A stretch of 64,000 bases of DNA from Pseudomonas taetrolens (GTDB lineage: Bacteria > Pseudomonadota > Gammaproteobacteria > Pseudomonadales > Pseudomonadaceae): the NCBI RefSeq assembly GCF_900475285.1, contig NZ_LS483370.1:2680001-2744000 (forward strand). Direction: 5' to 3'. Positions within the stretch are counted from its first letter, which is position 1. Each line of letters begins with the position of its first letter. A model generated the notes under the pieces. The model was not told where the DNA came from. It searched no databases and saw only the letters and a list, made by a program, of their open reading frames with translations. Below, piece by piece: positions 17,484 through 26,545 of this stretch. The position numbers and the translations under genes are program-made.

Positions 17484-18566
17484 ATGACATCATTATTGCG
17501 ACGCGGGCTCAGCTTGCTGGGCATTCTGCTCGGATGGCAACTGGCCCTGCCCGCTGTGGCGAACACCTGCAGCTGGGACAACACCCCACCGGGGCCAATG
17601 GACTTCCAGGCCGATGTTGGCAACGTCTATGTACCCCGCGACGCCGCCATCGGCAGTATCTTCGGGCCCAAAGAAAGACTGCTGTTCACCAACAGCCAGA
17701 ACAGCGCAGAAATCCGCTGCAGCACCGACGGCAGCGTAGTACTGGAATTCAATGCACGGGCGACCTCGCCCATGGTCAGCGGGATCAATGCCTGTACCGA
17801 CCCGACAAAGATCTTTCAAACCAACATTGATGGCGTGGGTGTCTGCATCACCCTGGAGTTTCCGTTCAACGGCACCGGGAGCACGACCTTCTACCCGGTC
17901 AACGGCGTACCCACCGTGCCATTCGACGCGGTAACGATCCGACGCATGATTAGCCCGTTCCTGCTGTGGCGCCTGCGCAACAAAGTCACGCTGGTGAAGA
18001 CCGGGCCCATTGCTCCGGGAGCCCATACCCTGAACCGGCAATTATTCGACGGCTTTTTTACCGGTCTGGGCCTGGGCCTTCGCTATGGCCTGCATGGCAC
18101 CATTATCCAGTCGCAATGCGCCGTGGGCGCTAACCCGGTCAGTGTCGACCCGGTGCCGCTGGGCGACTGGAACACGTCGGACTTCACCCATCCCGGTTTC
18201 ACCACGGCCCCCACGCGCTTCTCGATCACCTTGTCGAGCTGCGAGGCAGATCCGACCGACACCGATCAGGCCACCGCGTACATCCGGCTCGACGGCGCCA
18301 ACGGCTCGCAGCCGGTCGGTGATGGCAGCGACGGGGTATTCAGCCTGAGCAATGGCTCGGCGGCTGCCGGCATGGGGATACAAATTCTGCACGAGGACGG
18401 GGTTACCCCGGTGCCATTGGGCGCCGACGTGTCATTCGGTACGATTGAGAACAATAAAGACAAAACTCTGGGCTTCACCGCCCGGTTTTACCAGACCGCA
18501 GAACGCAGCGAGATCAACGGCGGCAACGCTGAAGGCGCCCTGGCGTTCACCCTCACCTATCAGTGA
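17484..18566 (+). CDS. Fimbrial tip adhesin / minor subunit
   Basis: 360 aa, about twice the length of a pilin and last in the operon, as expected for a two-domain adhesin. A signal peptide (LLGILLGWQLALPAVA) precedes NTCSWDN. The N-terminal domain (~25-205) has several cysteines (IRCSTD, NACTDP, GVCITL). The C-terminal domain (~205-360) begins near the QSQCAVG cysteine and ends in a pilin-type strand (GALAFTLTYQ) that a chaperone can bind. A 7-bp hairpin (17434-17440 with 17454-17460) separates it from the usher. The receptor cannot be told from sequence. Confidence 0.85.
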   Translation: MTSLLRRGLSLLGILLGWQLALPAVANTCSWDNTPPGPMDFQADVGNVYVPRDAAIGSIFGPKERLLFTNSQNSAEIRCSTDGSVVLEFNARATSPMVSGINACTDPTKIFQTNIDGVGVCITLEFPFNGTGSTTFYPVNGVPTVPFDAVTIRRMISPFLLWRLRNKVTLVKTGPIAPGAHTLNRQLFDGFFTGLGLGLRYGLHGTIIQSQCAVGANPVSVDPVPLGDWNTSDFTHPGFTTAPTRFSITLSSCEADPTDTDQATAYIRLDGANGSQPVGDGSDGVFSLSNGSAAAGMGIQILHEDGVTPVPLGADVSFGTIENNKDKTLGFTARFYQTAERSEINGGNAEGALAFTLTYQ

Positions 18567-18571
18567 GTCAT

Positions 18572-18597
18572 TCAAGCCCCTTGCAACAGGGGCTTGA
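18572..18597. terminator. Hairpin between convergent genes
   Basis: TCAAGCCCCT (18572-18581) and AGGGGCTTGA (18588-18597) form a perfect 10-bp stem. It lies between the fimbrial adhesin and the convergent gene ending at 18616, so it may serve both strands. No T-run is present. Confidence 0.6.
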
Positions 18598-18615
18598 ACC
18601 CGGGGCTCGACATCC

Positions 18616-20049
18616 TCAGGGCTTGAGCATGGGTCGCAGCTCAACGAAAGAGAACCAGGTGGCGCCATCGTCAAAACTGACCTCGGTCTGCACGATGAAT
18701 CGCTGGTTGACGGGCAAGCCAGACATCAGGCTTTTCGGCGCCGTCACCACCACCCCGGCCTCGGTTTGCGCCGCAGTCACACGGTGCTTGTCCATGATCC
18801 CGATGCCTTCCACGCTGATGCTGATCAGGCAGTCGGTGCTGATGAACGCCCACTTGCGTTGCGAAATCGGCAGCCCCGTCCCGGGGATGGCCCCGCTCGA
18901 CACCGGGTCCGAAAAGGGAGCCGCCAGTTGCGGAACCGGGTAACTGTATTTGTCCACTTCACTGATGGTCAGCGTCAGCGGTGTCGAGGGCACGCTGGAG
19001 CCATCGGGCAAGTGAATGGTGTAATACACCGGCAAGGTCTTTTTCATCCAGGCGGCAATGTTCTCTTTGGGAATATGTACATCCCGTGACTGGGCACTGA
19101 CCGGCACGCTGATGGCCCCGTGGCTGCCCGGCTCGCCAAACTGCAGTTCAACGGTGTCGTCATCAAAGTACACCGCCTCTTCAGGGATGCGCACTGTGGC
19201 TCCGTCCAGCGCACTCAATGCTTTAAGCACACCGCTTTCGGCTGGCGTGTCGCCGATTTCAACAACCCATGGGGAAGGCGCTACACGCGGTGGCCTGAGG
19301 ACCGCAATCGTTATCGGGACCGGCGTCGATACCGGGCTCGAATTGCCGGCCCGGTCCTCGGCCCGGTAAGTCACCTGCCATTGGCCGTCCTTGACCGTGT
19401 CGCGAAAGAAATCACCGCTGAACGTCAGTTGCACCCGATCCTCATAGTCGTCTTCTGTCAATGGCTGGCTGCGAAAAGAGTGGGACACCCCGTTGCTGAG
19501 GTTTTTCCACTCACCCACGATCACGTCACCCGGCGCGGCGACCTTATGGAACGGCACATTGACCTTTACGCTGTCGCCGTACGCCGCGAGATAGTCCTTG
19601 GTGACACCTGCGGTCAGGACCTCTGCGGGAAACAGCAGTTCGCTGGGGTTATTCAGCGCCGGGGCTTGCAAATCAATGGTCAAGACCCGGATGTCCGAGG
19701 GTTCGGCCTGCCCGGTGGCCAGAATCAGCTGGTAATCCACCTCATGCCGGCCCTGGCTCAAATTCAGGGCGGGCACCTCAATGAAAAAATCGTCCGGTTC
19801 GATTCGGCTGCTCCAGGACTTGATCCCGACCGATACGTCATTCCAGAACAGCTCTACGCTCTCGGGATTTTCCGGGGTTGGATTGCTGTTGTCCCAAGGG
19901 GCAAATTCGACTTTCAACGGTTTGCCCTGAATGTTGGCCGGTAGCAAGCCGACCTGCCCGCCGGGGATGTCTTGCAACATCGCCAGGGTGAACGGCTTGG
20001 GGCGAATGCGACGGATATTCTGATCGATAAAACGCGTGGTTCTGGACAT
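18616..20049 (-). CDS. Beta-module protein of unknown function (paired with 22705-24702)
   Basis: 477 aa from MSRTTRFIDQN at 20049, preceded by AGGAGGAGATCAGAA, a strong ribosome site. No signal peptide or membrane segment is present. Residues ~25-130, 130-270, 270-375 and 375-477 look like four Ig-like or other beta-sandwich modules, with GDxVxV strands and W-x-V-x-Y strands (for example WQVTYRAEDRAGN). The family is not one I can name. It shares module style with the proteins at 5672-7495 and 22705-24702, and an almost identical upstream palindrome with the latter. It stands alone on the minus strand between the fimbrial operon and the autotransporter. Confidence 0.75.
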   Translation of the reverse strand: MSRTTRFIDQNIRRIRPKPFTLAMLQDIPGGQVGLLPANIQGKPLKVEFAPWDNSNPTPENPESVELFWNDVSVGIKSWSSRIEPDDFFIEVPALNLSQGRHEVDYQLILATGQAEPSDIRVLTIDLQAPALNNPSELLFPAEVLTAGVTKDYLAAYGDSVKVNVPFHKVAAPGDVIVGEWKNLSNGVSHSFRSQPLTEDDYEDRVQLTFSGDFFRDTVKDGQWQVTYRAEDRAGNSSPVSTPVPITIAVLRPPRVAPSPWVVEIGDTPAESGVLKALSALDGATVRIPEEAVYFDDDTVELQFGEPGSHGAISVPVSAQSRDVHIPKENIAAWMKKTLPVYYTIHLPDGSSVPSTPLTLTISEVDKYSYPVPQLAAPFSDPVSSGAIPGTGLPISQRKWAFISTDCLISISVEGIGIMDKHRVTAAQTEAGVVVTAPKSLMSGLPVNQRFIVQTEVSFDDGATWFSFVELRPMLKP

Positions 20050-20145
20050 TTCTGATCTCCTCCTGGGGCCCGTGGCGAGCAAGCTCGACAGCTGACCCGC
20101 CCCGGTGCATGAAGTGACTATTAATGCCCAGCCCCCCGCGCTCGT

Positions 20146-20164
20146 ATACTGTCAAACCTGACAG
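20146..20164. promoter_or_regulatory. Shared palindromic operator candidate, copy A
   Basis: ATACTGTCAAACCTGACAG contains the perfect inverted repeat CTGTCA-N4-TGACAG, about 100 bp upstream of the minus-strand gene starting at 20049. Read on the minus strand it contains TTGACA, so it may overlap a -35 box. It matches copy B (24861-24879) at 17 of 19 positions. Confidence 0.6.
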
Positions 20165-20201
20165 GTAAACCCCGCAAAGCATGGATTTCGACAGCCCAAA
20201 A

Positions 20202-20233
20202 AAAGCGCGGGCCACACCGGTGGCCCGCGCTTT
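20202..20233 (-). terminator. Rho-independent terminator of the autotransporter gene
   Basis: AAAGCGCGGGCCAC (20202-20215) pairs with GTGGCCCGCGCTTT (20220-20233) over 14 bp with a 4-base loop. On the minus strand it is followed by a T-run (A-run on plus, 20198-20204). It lies 30 bp after the stop of the gene ending at 20264. Confidence 0.85.
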
Positions 20234-20263
20234 CTTCGCTTTTGACATGAGCTGGACGCGTGA

Positions 20264-22456
20264 TTACCAGCTGTAACGCATGCCGATATTCGCACCCCAC
20301 GGTTGCTCGATCTTGTCGCCGTTGCTGTAGTCAAAGTCGGCATGCACCGAGACCTTGTCGGTCAGTGTCATCGCCAGGCCGGCGCCCAGTTCGCCACGGG
20401 AACCGGAGAGGTCGTTGTTGAAGACATTGCTGTTGACCTGCACTTCATTGTTATTGGCGAACTCATGCACATAGGCCGCCCTCACGTAAGGTTGCAGCAC
20501 TGTGCCATCGTCCAGCGTAAAGTTGCGCCCGGCGGTGGCCCCGACCTTGCCCAGCAAGGAGCGCGTGCGATCACCTTCAGCCTTCAGGCCGTTGTCCAGA
20601 TCGTAGTCTTTGCCCTGTATGATCACGCCGGACAGTTGCGTGTAAGGCTCGACAAAGTAGCCATCGTCCAGCTTGATATGGCGGCCGACTTCCAGAGACG
20701 CGCCGATACCATTGTTGTCGAAGCTGCCCTTGGTTTGCTGGCCATCGCTGAGCTGGACCCTGGACTCGTTCTGGAACCGGTTGAACTTGAGCACGCCGTC
20801 CAGGTAGTAGCCGCTCTGCTCATCCATCCAGGTGGTGTATGCGCCGGCATAGTAGCTGTCGACAGTGCCGCTGGTGCCACGGCTCATGTCCAGGTCTGAG
20901 GTGCTGTAGCCGGCCATGAGACCAACCAGCCATTGCCCGTCCCCCACCGGCAACGGCGCGTCGGCACCCAATGACAGGCCTTGCTGGGTTTGTTGATACG
21001 CCAGACCGGAGCTCGCACTCACGTCGAACTTGTTGCCATAGGCACGGCTCCAGGCCCCCGCTTTGCCATGATCCATACGCACTTCGCCCATGCGGCTGCG
21101 CAGGGTGCTGAGTTCACCGTACCAGACGCTGGGGGCTGCATTGAACAGCGCCATGACCGACTGCGTGCCGGGGCTGATAACGCGGCTGGCCGTGTTCAGG
21201 TACCAGTCATTGTTGCCCTGCTGGATCAGGTCATAGGAGTACGCCCCCAGGTCAACCGCACCGTTCAACAGCGAAAACGTGGCATCACCGGCAGCAATAT
21301 GAATCACCGGAACCTGCCCGTCAGCCGTTGGGTCGGCGCCGCTGCTGCCCATCAAGACCTTATGCGCCCCGGTAGCGGTACCGGTGACATTCAGGGTGTC
21401 CACCTGGCCAGTGGTGAAATCGGCATCCATGATGAATGTGCCGCTGCCCGACAGGTTGCCCACGGACAACTGATAAAACTCGCTCGGGCTGCCAAACTGG
21501 ATCGCTCCGCCGTCCATGGCCAGGTTGGCCACCTCGCCGTTGCCGACCATCACCCATTTGGCACTGTCGTTGACCGCCAGTGCACTGAGGTTTTCCAGGC
21601 GACCGGTCAGGCTGGCGCCGCGGGTCAGCGTCACGTCTGCCGTGCTGCCGTTTTCAACGATCACGTCCCCCACCAGTTGCGTAGCGCTGTCGCTGGCGGT
21701 GAAGTTGGCGGAGCCGTTGCTCTTGACCTCCAGCAGTGCGCCGTTACCCCCGGTCAGGCTCGCGCCATTGCCCACGAAAATGTCAGCAGCACCGCCCTGA
21801 ACGAGAATGGCCGAGCCCTCCTGGCCTTCAACCCGTGTGCCATTGAGTTCAAGACGCGAACCGCCCGCCTCGCTCGGATCGTCGCGGACCACAATCCCGG
21901 TCATGCCTCCGACAATGCTGCCACCCGTGGCGCTGGCCGTACCATCAAACATGAGCAGGCCGATACCATTGGCATCGGTGCCCACCACATCACTGTTGTT
22001 TAACGTCAGGTTGCTGCGTGCACTGATATGCACGCCCCGGCTGCCACCGCTGATCACACTGTTATTGACCTCGGCCGTTGAGCCGGTGCCGGTGGCAGTG
22101 AAACCCAGCAACATGCCGGCGGTGGCACCGGATATACGGCTGTTGTTGATGACACCCGAACTGTTGAACAGCTCCAGTGCAGTGCCCGAGCCATTGGTCG
22201 TGACCGAACTGGAATTGAGATTGACTGTGGACCCGTTCTGGGCCCGGATATTCCAGGTAGAGGCGTTATTGGCAGTTAACGTGGCTTGGGTATTGAGTGT
22301 GTAACTGTCAGGCGGGGTGTTCTGATCAATCACGACATCGTCGTTGATAATAGGGCCCGCAACCGCTTGTTGGGCGATCACCAGAAACTGAGCCAGTACG
22401 ATGTACTTCATCGCGCTGGCTAGAGGGGTCAAGTTAAACAGATTGGTAGCTGACAT
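20264..22456 (-). CDS. Autotransporter (type V secretion), pertactin-like passenger
   Basis: 730 aa from the ATG at 22456 (MSATNLFNLTPL); a GTG at 22468 would add four residues. A hydrophobic signal (IVLAQFLVIAQQAVAG) ends near residue 37. The passenger (~40-440) is a right-handed beta-helix rich in short N/S/G repeats (VNNSVISGG, NLTLNNSDVVG, GNGASLTGG). A linker with SVMALFNAAPSVWYGELSTL (~455-475) leads into the 12-strand autotransporter barrel, which ends in the expected aromatic GMRYSW. It is probably an adhesin or other surface protein. No protease catalytic motif is visible. It has its own terminator, and the 236 bp upstream form its promoter region. Confidence 0.92.
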   Translation of the reverse strand: MSATNLFNLTPLASAMKYIVLAQFLVIAQQAVAGPIINDDVVIDQNTPPDSYTLNTQATLTANNASTWNIRAQNGSTVNLNSSSVTTNGSGTALELFNSSGVINNSRISGATAGMLLGFTATGTGSTAEVNNSVISGGSRGVHISARSNLTLNNSDVVGTDANGIGLLMFDGTASATGGSIVGGMTGIVVRDDPSEAGGSRLELNGTRVEGQEGSAILVQGGAADIFVGNGASLTGGNGALLEVKSNGSANFTASDSATQLVGDVIVENGSTADVTLTRGASLTGRLENLSALAVNDSAKWVMVGNGEVANLAMDGGAIQFGSPSEFYQLSVGNLSGSGTFIMDADFTTGQVDTLNVTGTATGAHKVLMGSSGADPTADGQVPVIHIAAGDATFSLLNGAVDLGAYSYDLIQQGNNDWYLNTASRVISPGTQSVMALFNAAPSVWYGELSTLRSRMGEVRMDHGKAGAWSRAYGNKFDVSASSGLAYQQTQQGLSLGADAPLPVGDGQWLVGLMAGYSTSDLDMSRGTSGTVDSYYAGAYTTWMDEQSGYYLDGVLKFNRFQNESRVQLSDGQQTKGSFDNNGIGASLEVGRHIKLDDGYFVEPYTQLSGVIIQGKDYDLDNGLKAEGDRTRSLLGKVGATAGRNFTLDDGTVLQPYVRAAYVHEFANNNEVQVNSNVFNNDLSGSRGELGAGLAMTLTDKVSVHADFDYSNGDKIEQPWGANIGMRYSW

Positions 22457-22649
22457 ATTGTGGTTCACCCTTGGTTCACTAACCGTTGTTAACGCCCATC
22501 CTCTTACTTGGAAATAGGCCGAAACTTACAAAGGTGCGGATGCTACTTTTAACCCTCCGTATTGAATGTAGGAAAAAGCCCAAATCAAACAGGGAATTGT
22601 TGATAAGCAAGTGTTGGAACGTTAACCCGCACTTGTCACAGCCGTAATG

Positions 22650-22685
22650 ATGAACACTCCGGCAATCAGCCCCCGGAGTGTTCAT
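22650..22685. terminator. Hairpin downstream of the 22705-24702 gene
   Basis: ATGAACACTCCGG (22650-22662) pairs perfectly with CCGGAGTGTTCAT (22673-22685), 20 bp after the stop of the minus-strand gene. No T-run follows, so it is only a likely terminator. The rest of 22469-22704 is the autotransporter upstream region and holds no gene. Confidence 0.6.
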
Positions 22686-22704
22686 CGCATGGATCAAGCC
22701 GTAT

Positions 22705-24702
22705 TCAAGGAATGATGCAACCACCACTGCCCATGAACATGCCCACCGGGGCCGGGGCCGGCAAAGAGGTGACGCGTTTACCCTTGTAGGTGAACGAATA
22801 CGTCACCACCGTATTGGCCTCCGGATGGTCGGGCGGGTTATAGGCCGGGGCAATATGAGTCACGTATGGCTGGACCCGCCAATTGAACCCGGTCACCGGG
22901 AATGGGCTCGACGCATCGCCCAGGGTGACGGTGTCGATCAACGCCGCGGAAGTAATCTCGGTGGTGCCGGTCCGGTCCTGAAACAGCCTCCACGACATCT
23001 CCACCGTATCCCCCGGCGCCAGCCAGGCCGATAGATCAGGCACGCTCACCACAATGGCGTTGTCCGGTGCCTGCAATGAAGAGCACACCAGCCAGCCCCG
23101 ACTGGTCATATGGGGGAAAGTCGCCGGATTGGGTTCAATGACAATGGCATCCACTACATCCACCAAAGTGACCTGCGACTTTTGCCGGTTAGGCGTCACC
23201 GTAGGGTCGCCAATGGTGTAATAGACCTGCTTGCCCGGGCCGTTGTCCGTGGCCAGGATATAGTCCCAGGGAATCTGGATGGTTTTGGTAGAGCCGGCGG
23301 TTTCTGTGGTGATGGTGAAAGTCGCTTCCGTCACCCGGGTGTTTTCCCACCAGAACTCCAGGGTTTCACCGGCGTTCACCGGGTCGTAGATCGTGAATTC
23401 GAAATCAGCCGGTTTATTCGCATCCGTGATGTCAAGGAGGTTATCGCCGCCACCTCCTTTGACCACCCCGGCCAGCAACACCGGATTGGTCGGATCTGGA
23501 AAGTCCGGATCGGGATCAGGCAACGGTGGGCCAATGACGCTGAAATCAACCAGAAAATCGTCCTGCTGCGGGCCAAATACGCGCCCTTGCCGATCGACCA
23601 CGTAGCTGACCGTCGTGGTCTTTTGCCCGGTAGCGCCGACATAGGCCGTGCGCAGTGTCTGCGCCGGGACGGGAATCTCGGTGACGGTGTTTTCCAGCGC
23701 AATCACCGCGGGCAAATCCAGCCCGCCCCAGGTGGCGCGGATCATGTCCCCGGACTTCCAGCCGGTGTACGTCGGGATCTCGACAAAAACACCCCCGGCC
23801 GCTGTTTCCAGATCGATCACGGCGCCATTGGCTCCGACCGGTACCTCAGGCTTGGCCACCACATTCGGCAAGGCGCCTAGGGTGACGGTAAAGCGCTTGT
23901 AACCCGAAAGGCGACTACGATTCAGCGCCCGGTCGAACAAGGTATACAGCACATAAAAAATGCCGTCCTGCCGGGTCTCGATATACGCCTGGGGGATGGT
24001 GATCTGGTTATTGGCCGGCACTTCCCGCGCAGCCTCCACCGGAGGAAGCGTGGTCGGGTCATCCGGCAACGGGTCTTTGGCGTACCAATACACCACAGAA
24101 TCGCCCGCGGCCTTGTCGAGGTAGTCGGGGATAACCCCGGTGACGCTGCCGATATTGCTGTCATCCAGCTCGCTGGTGTTGAACACCATGGCCCCCGGCT
24201 CAGGAGTCGCAGAACGTTCATTGGGTGCGGTGGTGTCGCTGGTCAGATTGACCAGGGCACTGGTGGACACCTGGCCGGTGTACTGAATCACTTCATGCTT
24301 GAACGTAAAGGCGCCGTCCGGCTGCAGGTGATTGAGCGGGATATTGAAATCCCCGGTCCAGGTATCGGCGAACGGGTAGACAAACTGTTGGCTCAAGACC
24401 CGGACGAACGACGGGGCCTGCGGATCGGTGACATGACCAGGCGCGATGAACAGCTCCAGATCTTGAGTGTCACCCGGCGTACTGCCGGTGTTGGACCAGA
24501 TCGGAATCACCGTATCCAGGCCGTTGAGCTTGATCAGCGGACCATTGAGCAGTCCGTCGACCGGGTCGAGTATCGCGGCAAATGTCGCCGTAGGCAGCGG
24601 GTCGTCGAGCTTGGCCGCATGGGTCAGATGACGCTGGGTACGAACCTTGCGGTACGCATCACGCGCCTCCTTTGAGCGGTTGCGGGAATCCAGGGTTGCC
24701 AT
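22705..24702 (-). CDS. Large beta-module protein of unknown function
   Basis: 665 aa from MATLDSRNRSKEAR at 24702, with GGAG 9 bases upstream; the longer frame to 24843 runs through the promoter region. There is no signal peptide. A short basic N-terminal helix (~1-35) is followed by about five beta-sandwich-like modules. Each contains a GD-x-V/I strand (GDSVVYWYAKD, GDMIRATWGG, GETLEFWWEN, GDTVEMSWRL) and a later Y-x-V/Y-T-I strand. The C-terminus ends GMFMGSGGCIIP, an unusual Gly/Cys tail. The GDxVxxxW theme is shared with 18616-20049 and 5672-7495. It is monocistronic, with a promoter palindrome nearly identical to that of 18616-20049, so the two are probably co-regulated. No function can be assigned. 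Confidence 0.78.
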   Translation of the reverse strand: MATLDSRNRSKEARDAYRKVRTQRHLTHAAKLDDPLPTATFAAILDPVDGLLNGPLIKLNGLDTVIPIWSNTGSTPGDTQDLELFIAPGHVTDPQAPSFVRVLSQQFVYPFADTWTGDFNIPLNHLQPDGAFTFKHEVIQYTGQVSTSALVNLTSDTTAPNERSATPEPGAMVFNTSELDDSNIGSVTGVIPDYLDKAAGDSVVYWYAKDPLPDDPTTLPPVEAAREVPANNQITIPQAYIETRQDGIFYVLYTLFDRALNRSRLSGYKRFTVTLGALPNVVAKPEVPVGANGAVIDLETAAGGVFVEIPTYTGWKSGDMIRATWGGLDLPAVIALENTVTEIPVPAQTLRTAYVGATGQKTTTVSYVVDRQGRVFGPQQDDFLVDFSVIGPPLPDPDPDFPDPTNPVLLAGVVKGGGGDNLLDITDANKPADFEFTIYDPVNAGETLEFWWENTRVTEATFTITTETAGSTKTIQIPWDYILATDNGPGKQVYYTIGDPTVTPNRQKSQVTLVDVVDAIVIEPNPATFPHMTSRGWLVCSSLQAPDNAIVVSVPDLSAWLAPGDTVEMSWRLFQDRTGTTEITSAALIDTVTLGDASSPFPVTGFNWRVQPYVTHIAPAYNPPDHPEANTVVTYSFTYKGKRVTSLPAPAPVGMFMGSGGCIIP

Positions 24703-24860
24703 GTTTTCACTCTCCACGCGATCAATAGTAGCCGTGAGAACGGCGGTGGCTATCGAGGCTGTGCGGCGGTTTGAACACTGCAAGGGCGACCTAAGGATCA
24801 TGCCCAAAGCTCTGCACCACATGACCTTGGAAGAATTAAGCAACAGTTTTCACAACCCCG

Positions 24861-24879
24861 ATACTGTCAAAGTTGACAG
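24861..24879. promoter_or_regulatory. Shared palindromic operator candidate, copy B
   Basis: ATACTGTCAAAGTTGACAG contains CTGTCA-N4-TGACAG. It lies about 160 bp upstream of the minus-strand gene starting at 24702 and matches copy A (20146-20164) at 17 of 19 positions in the same orientation. On the minus strand TTTGACAGTAT is common to both. Confidence 0.6.
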
Positions 24880-25020
24880 TGCGCGGGCAGTCCGGCCGGG
24901 CACAGGTTGACACGGGACAGGGATCTTCGGACGCGCTGCTCAACGGCTGACACACGCGCCCGCCCTGCACTTTCCAGGTTCATCGGACAGAAACGCATGC
25001 GGGGGCTTGCGACTTGTGTA

Positions 25021-25036
25021 TTATGGTATACCATAA
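25021..25036. promoter_or_regulatory. GntR-type operator, site 1 (consensus copy)
   Basis: TTATGGTATACCATAA is a perfect 16-bp palindrome, 38 bp before the start of the catabolic operon at 25075. It is the reference copy of a motif found six times between 25 and 40 kb. It fits the size and symmetry of FadR/FCD-type GntR operators; the regulator is probably the gene at 30581-31333. Confidence 0.8.
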
Positions 25037-25074
25037 GACGCACAAACGCTTTTCACCCCCTCAAGGAGCAGCTC

Positions 25075-25665
25075 ATGAGTTTCGAAATCCGCAAGATCGT
25101 CAGCTATGTTGAAGAAACCCTCATTGAAGGCGGCAAGGCTACCGACACCCCCGTGACCATGGTCGGCCTGGCTGTAGTGATGAAGAACCCTTGGGTTGGC
25201 AATGGCTTTGTCGAAGACCTGAAACCGCAAATCCGTGCCAACTGCTCCGACCTCGGCGCCATGATGGTAGAGCGCCTGGTGAAGCTCATTGGCGGTGCCG
25301 AGAAAATCGAAGCCTACGGCAAGGCCGCGGTAGTCGGTGCCGATGGCGAAATCGAGCACGCCTCTGCCGTCATTCACACCCTGCGCTTTGGCAACCACTA
25401 CCGCGAAGCCGTTAAAGCCAAGAGCTATCTGAGCTTTACCAACAAGCGCGGCGGCCCTGGTACCTCGATCCAGATCCCAATGATGCACAAGGATGATGAG
25501 GGCCTGCGTTCGCACTACATCACCCTGGAAATGCAAATCGAAGACGCACCCCGTGCCGACGAAATCGTTGTGGTCCTGGGCTGTGCCGACGGCGGCCGTC
25601 TGCACCCGCGCATTGGCAACCGCTACATCGACCTGGAAGAACTGGCAGCCGAAAAAGCCCAGTAA
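25075..25665 (+). CDS. DUF1185 ('amino acid synthesis') family protein
   Basis: 196 aa, with AAGGAG 7 bases before the ATG. The sequence is recognisable as the family annotated 'amino acid synthesis' (PF06684, DUF1185): RKIVSYVEETLIEGG at the start, VVMKNPWVGNGFVEDL near residue 40, EAYGKAAVVGADGEIEHA near 82, and VVLGCADGGRLHPRIGNR near the end. Biochemical activity of this family is not something I can state with confidence; it often sits in catabolic clusters with flavin-dependent enzymes. Here it is the first gene of an operon running to 30488 with an operator directly in front, so it probably acts on a pathway intermediate. It is soluble and cytoplasmic. Confidence 0.85.
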   Translation: MSFEIRKIVSYVEETLIEGGKATDTPVTMVGLAVVMKNPWVGNGFVEDLKPQIRANCSDLGAMMVERLVKLIGGAEKIEAYGKAAVVGADGEIEHASAVIHTLRFGNHYREAVKAKSYLSFTNKRGGPGTSIQIPMMHKDDEGLRSHYITLEMQIEDAPRADEIVVVLGCADGGRLHPRIGNRYIDLEELAAEKAQ

Positions 25666-25711
25666 TGTCGATGTGCGTTACTACAACAAAAAAGGCATGC
25701 AGGAGCGCTCC

Positions 25712-26545
25712 ATGATTCGGCTCACCGCTGAACACACACCGGCGGGTACCAGTTACCTGGCGACCGGCCAGGGCCAGCCCGTGGTATTGATCCACGGCGT
25801 GGGCCTGAATAAAGAAATGTGGGGTGGCCAGGTCGTTGGCCTGGCCACGAAGTACCGCGTCATTGCTTATGACATGTTGGGTCATGGTGCCAGCCCTCGC
25901 CCTGAAAGTGGCACACCGCTGGTTGGCTATGCTGACCAGTTGCTGGAACTGCTCGATCATTTGCAATTGCCCCAGGCAACGGTGATCGGGTTTTCCATGG
26001 GCGGGCTGGTAGCACGGGCGTTTGCCCTGCATTACCCGCAGCGTTTGCATGGCCTGGTGGTACTCAACAGCGTATTCAACCGCAGCCCGGAACAGCGTGC
26101 AGGCGTTATCGCCCGAACCGCGCAAGCGGCCGAACATGGTCCGGATGCCAACGCCGAAGCCGCACTGTCACGTTGGTTCAGCCGCGAGTACCAGGCGGCC
26201 AACCCGGCCCAGATCGCGGCTTTGCGTCAGACCCTGGCCAATAACGACCCACAGGGTTACCTGACCACCTATGAGTTGTTCGCAACCCAGGACATGTACC
26301 GCGCCGATGACTTGAACCATATTCAAGTGCCGACGCTGATCGCGACCGGCGAGCTGGACCCGGGTTCAACCCCGCAAATGGCCATGCAATTGGCCGAGCG
26401 CATTCCCGGCGCACGCGTTGCTGTGCTCCCCGAGCAACGGCATATGATGCCCGTTGAATCGCCGCGTCTGGTCAACCAGCTGTTGCTGGAATTTCTCGAC
26501 ACAACGCACTCCCGACAAAATCTAATAAAGGGGATTGTTGCATGA
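25712..26545 (+). CDS. Alpha/beta-fold hydrolase
   Basis: 277 aa from ATG 25712 (AGGAG 6 bases upstream); a start at 25697 would add five residues. It is a classic single-domain hydrolase: oxyanion motif HGVGLNKEMW (~29-37), nucleophile elbow GFSMGG with Ser95, acid Asp216 (GELDPGS) and His244 (EQRHMMP). By family it hydrolyses an ester, enol-lactone or carbamate-like bond. In the Rut pathway a similar enzyme (RutD) works beside a flavin monooxygenase, and that composition is repeated in this island. The stop overlaps the ATG of the next gene (ATGA), indicating translational coupling. Confidence 0.9.
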   Translation: MIRLTAEHTPAGTSYLATGQGQPVVLIHGVGLNKEMWGGQVVGLATKYRVIAYDMLGHGASPRPESGTPLVGYADQLLELLDHLQLPQATVIGFSMGGLVARAFALHYPQRLHGLVVLNSVFNRSPEQRAGVIARTAQAAEHGPDANAEAALSRWFSREYQAANPAQIAALRQTLANNDPQGYLTTYELFATQDMYRADDLNHIQVPTLIATGELDPGSTPQMAMQLAERIPGARVAVLPEQRHMMPVESPRLVNQLLLEFLDTTHSRQNLIKGIVA

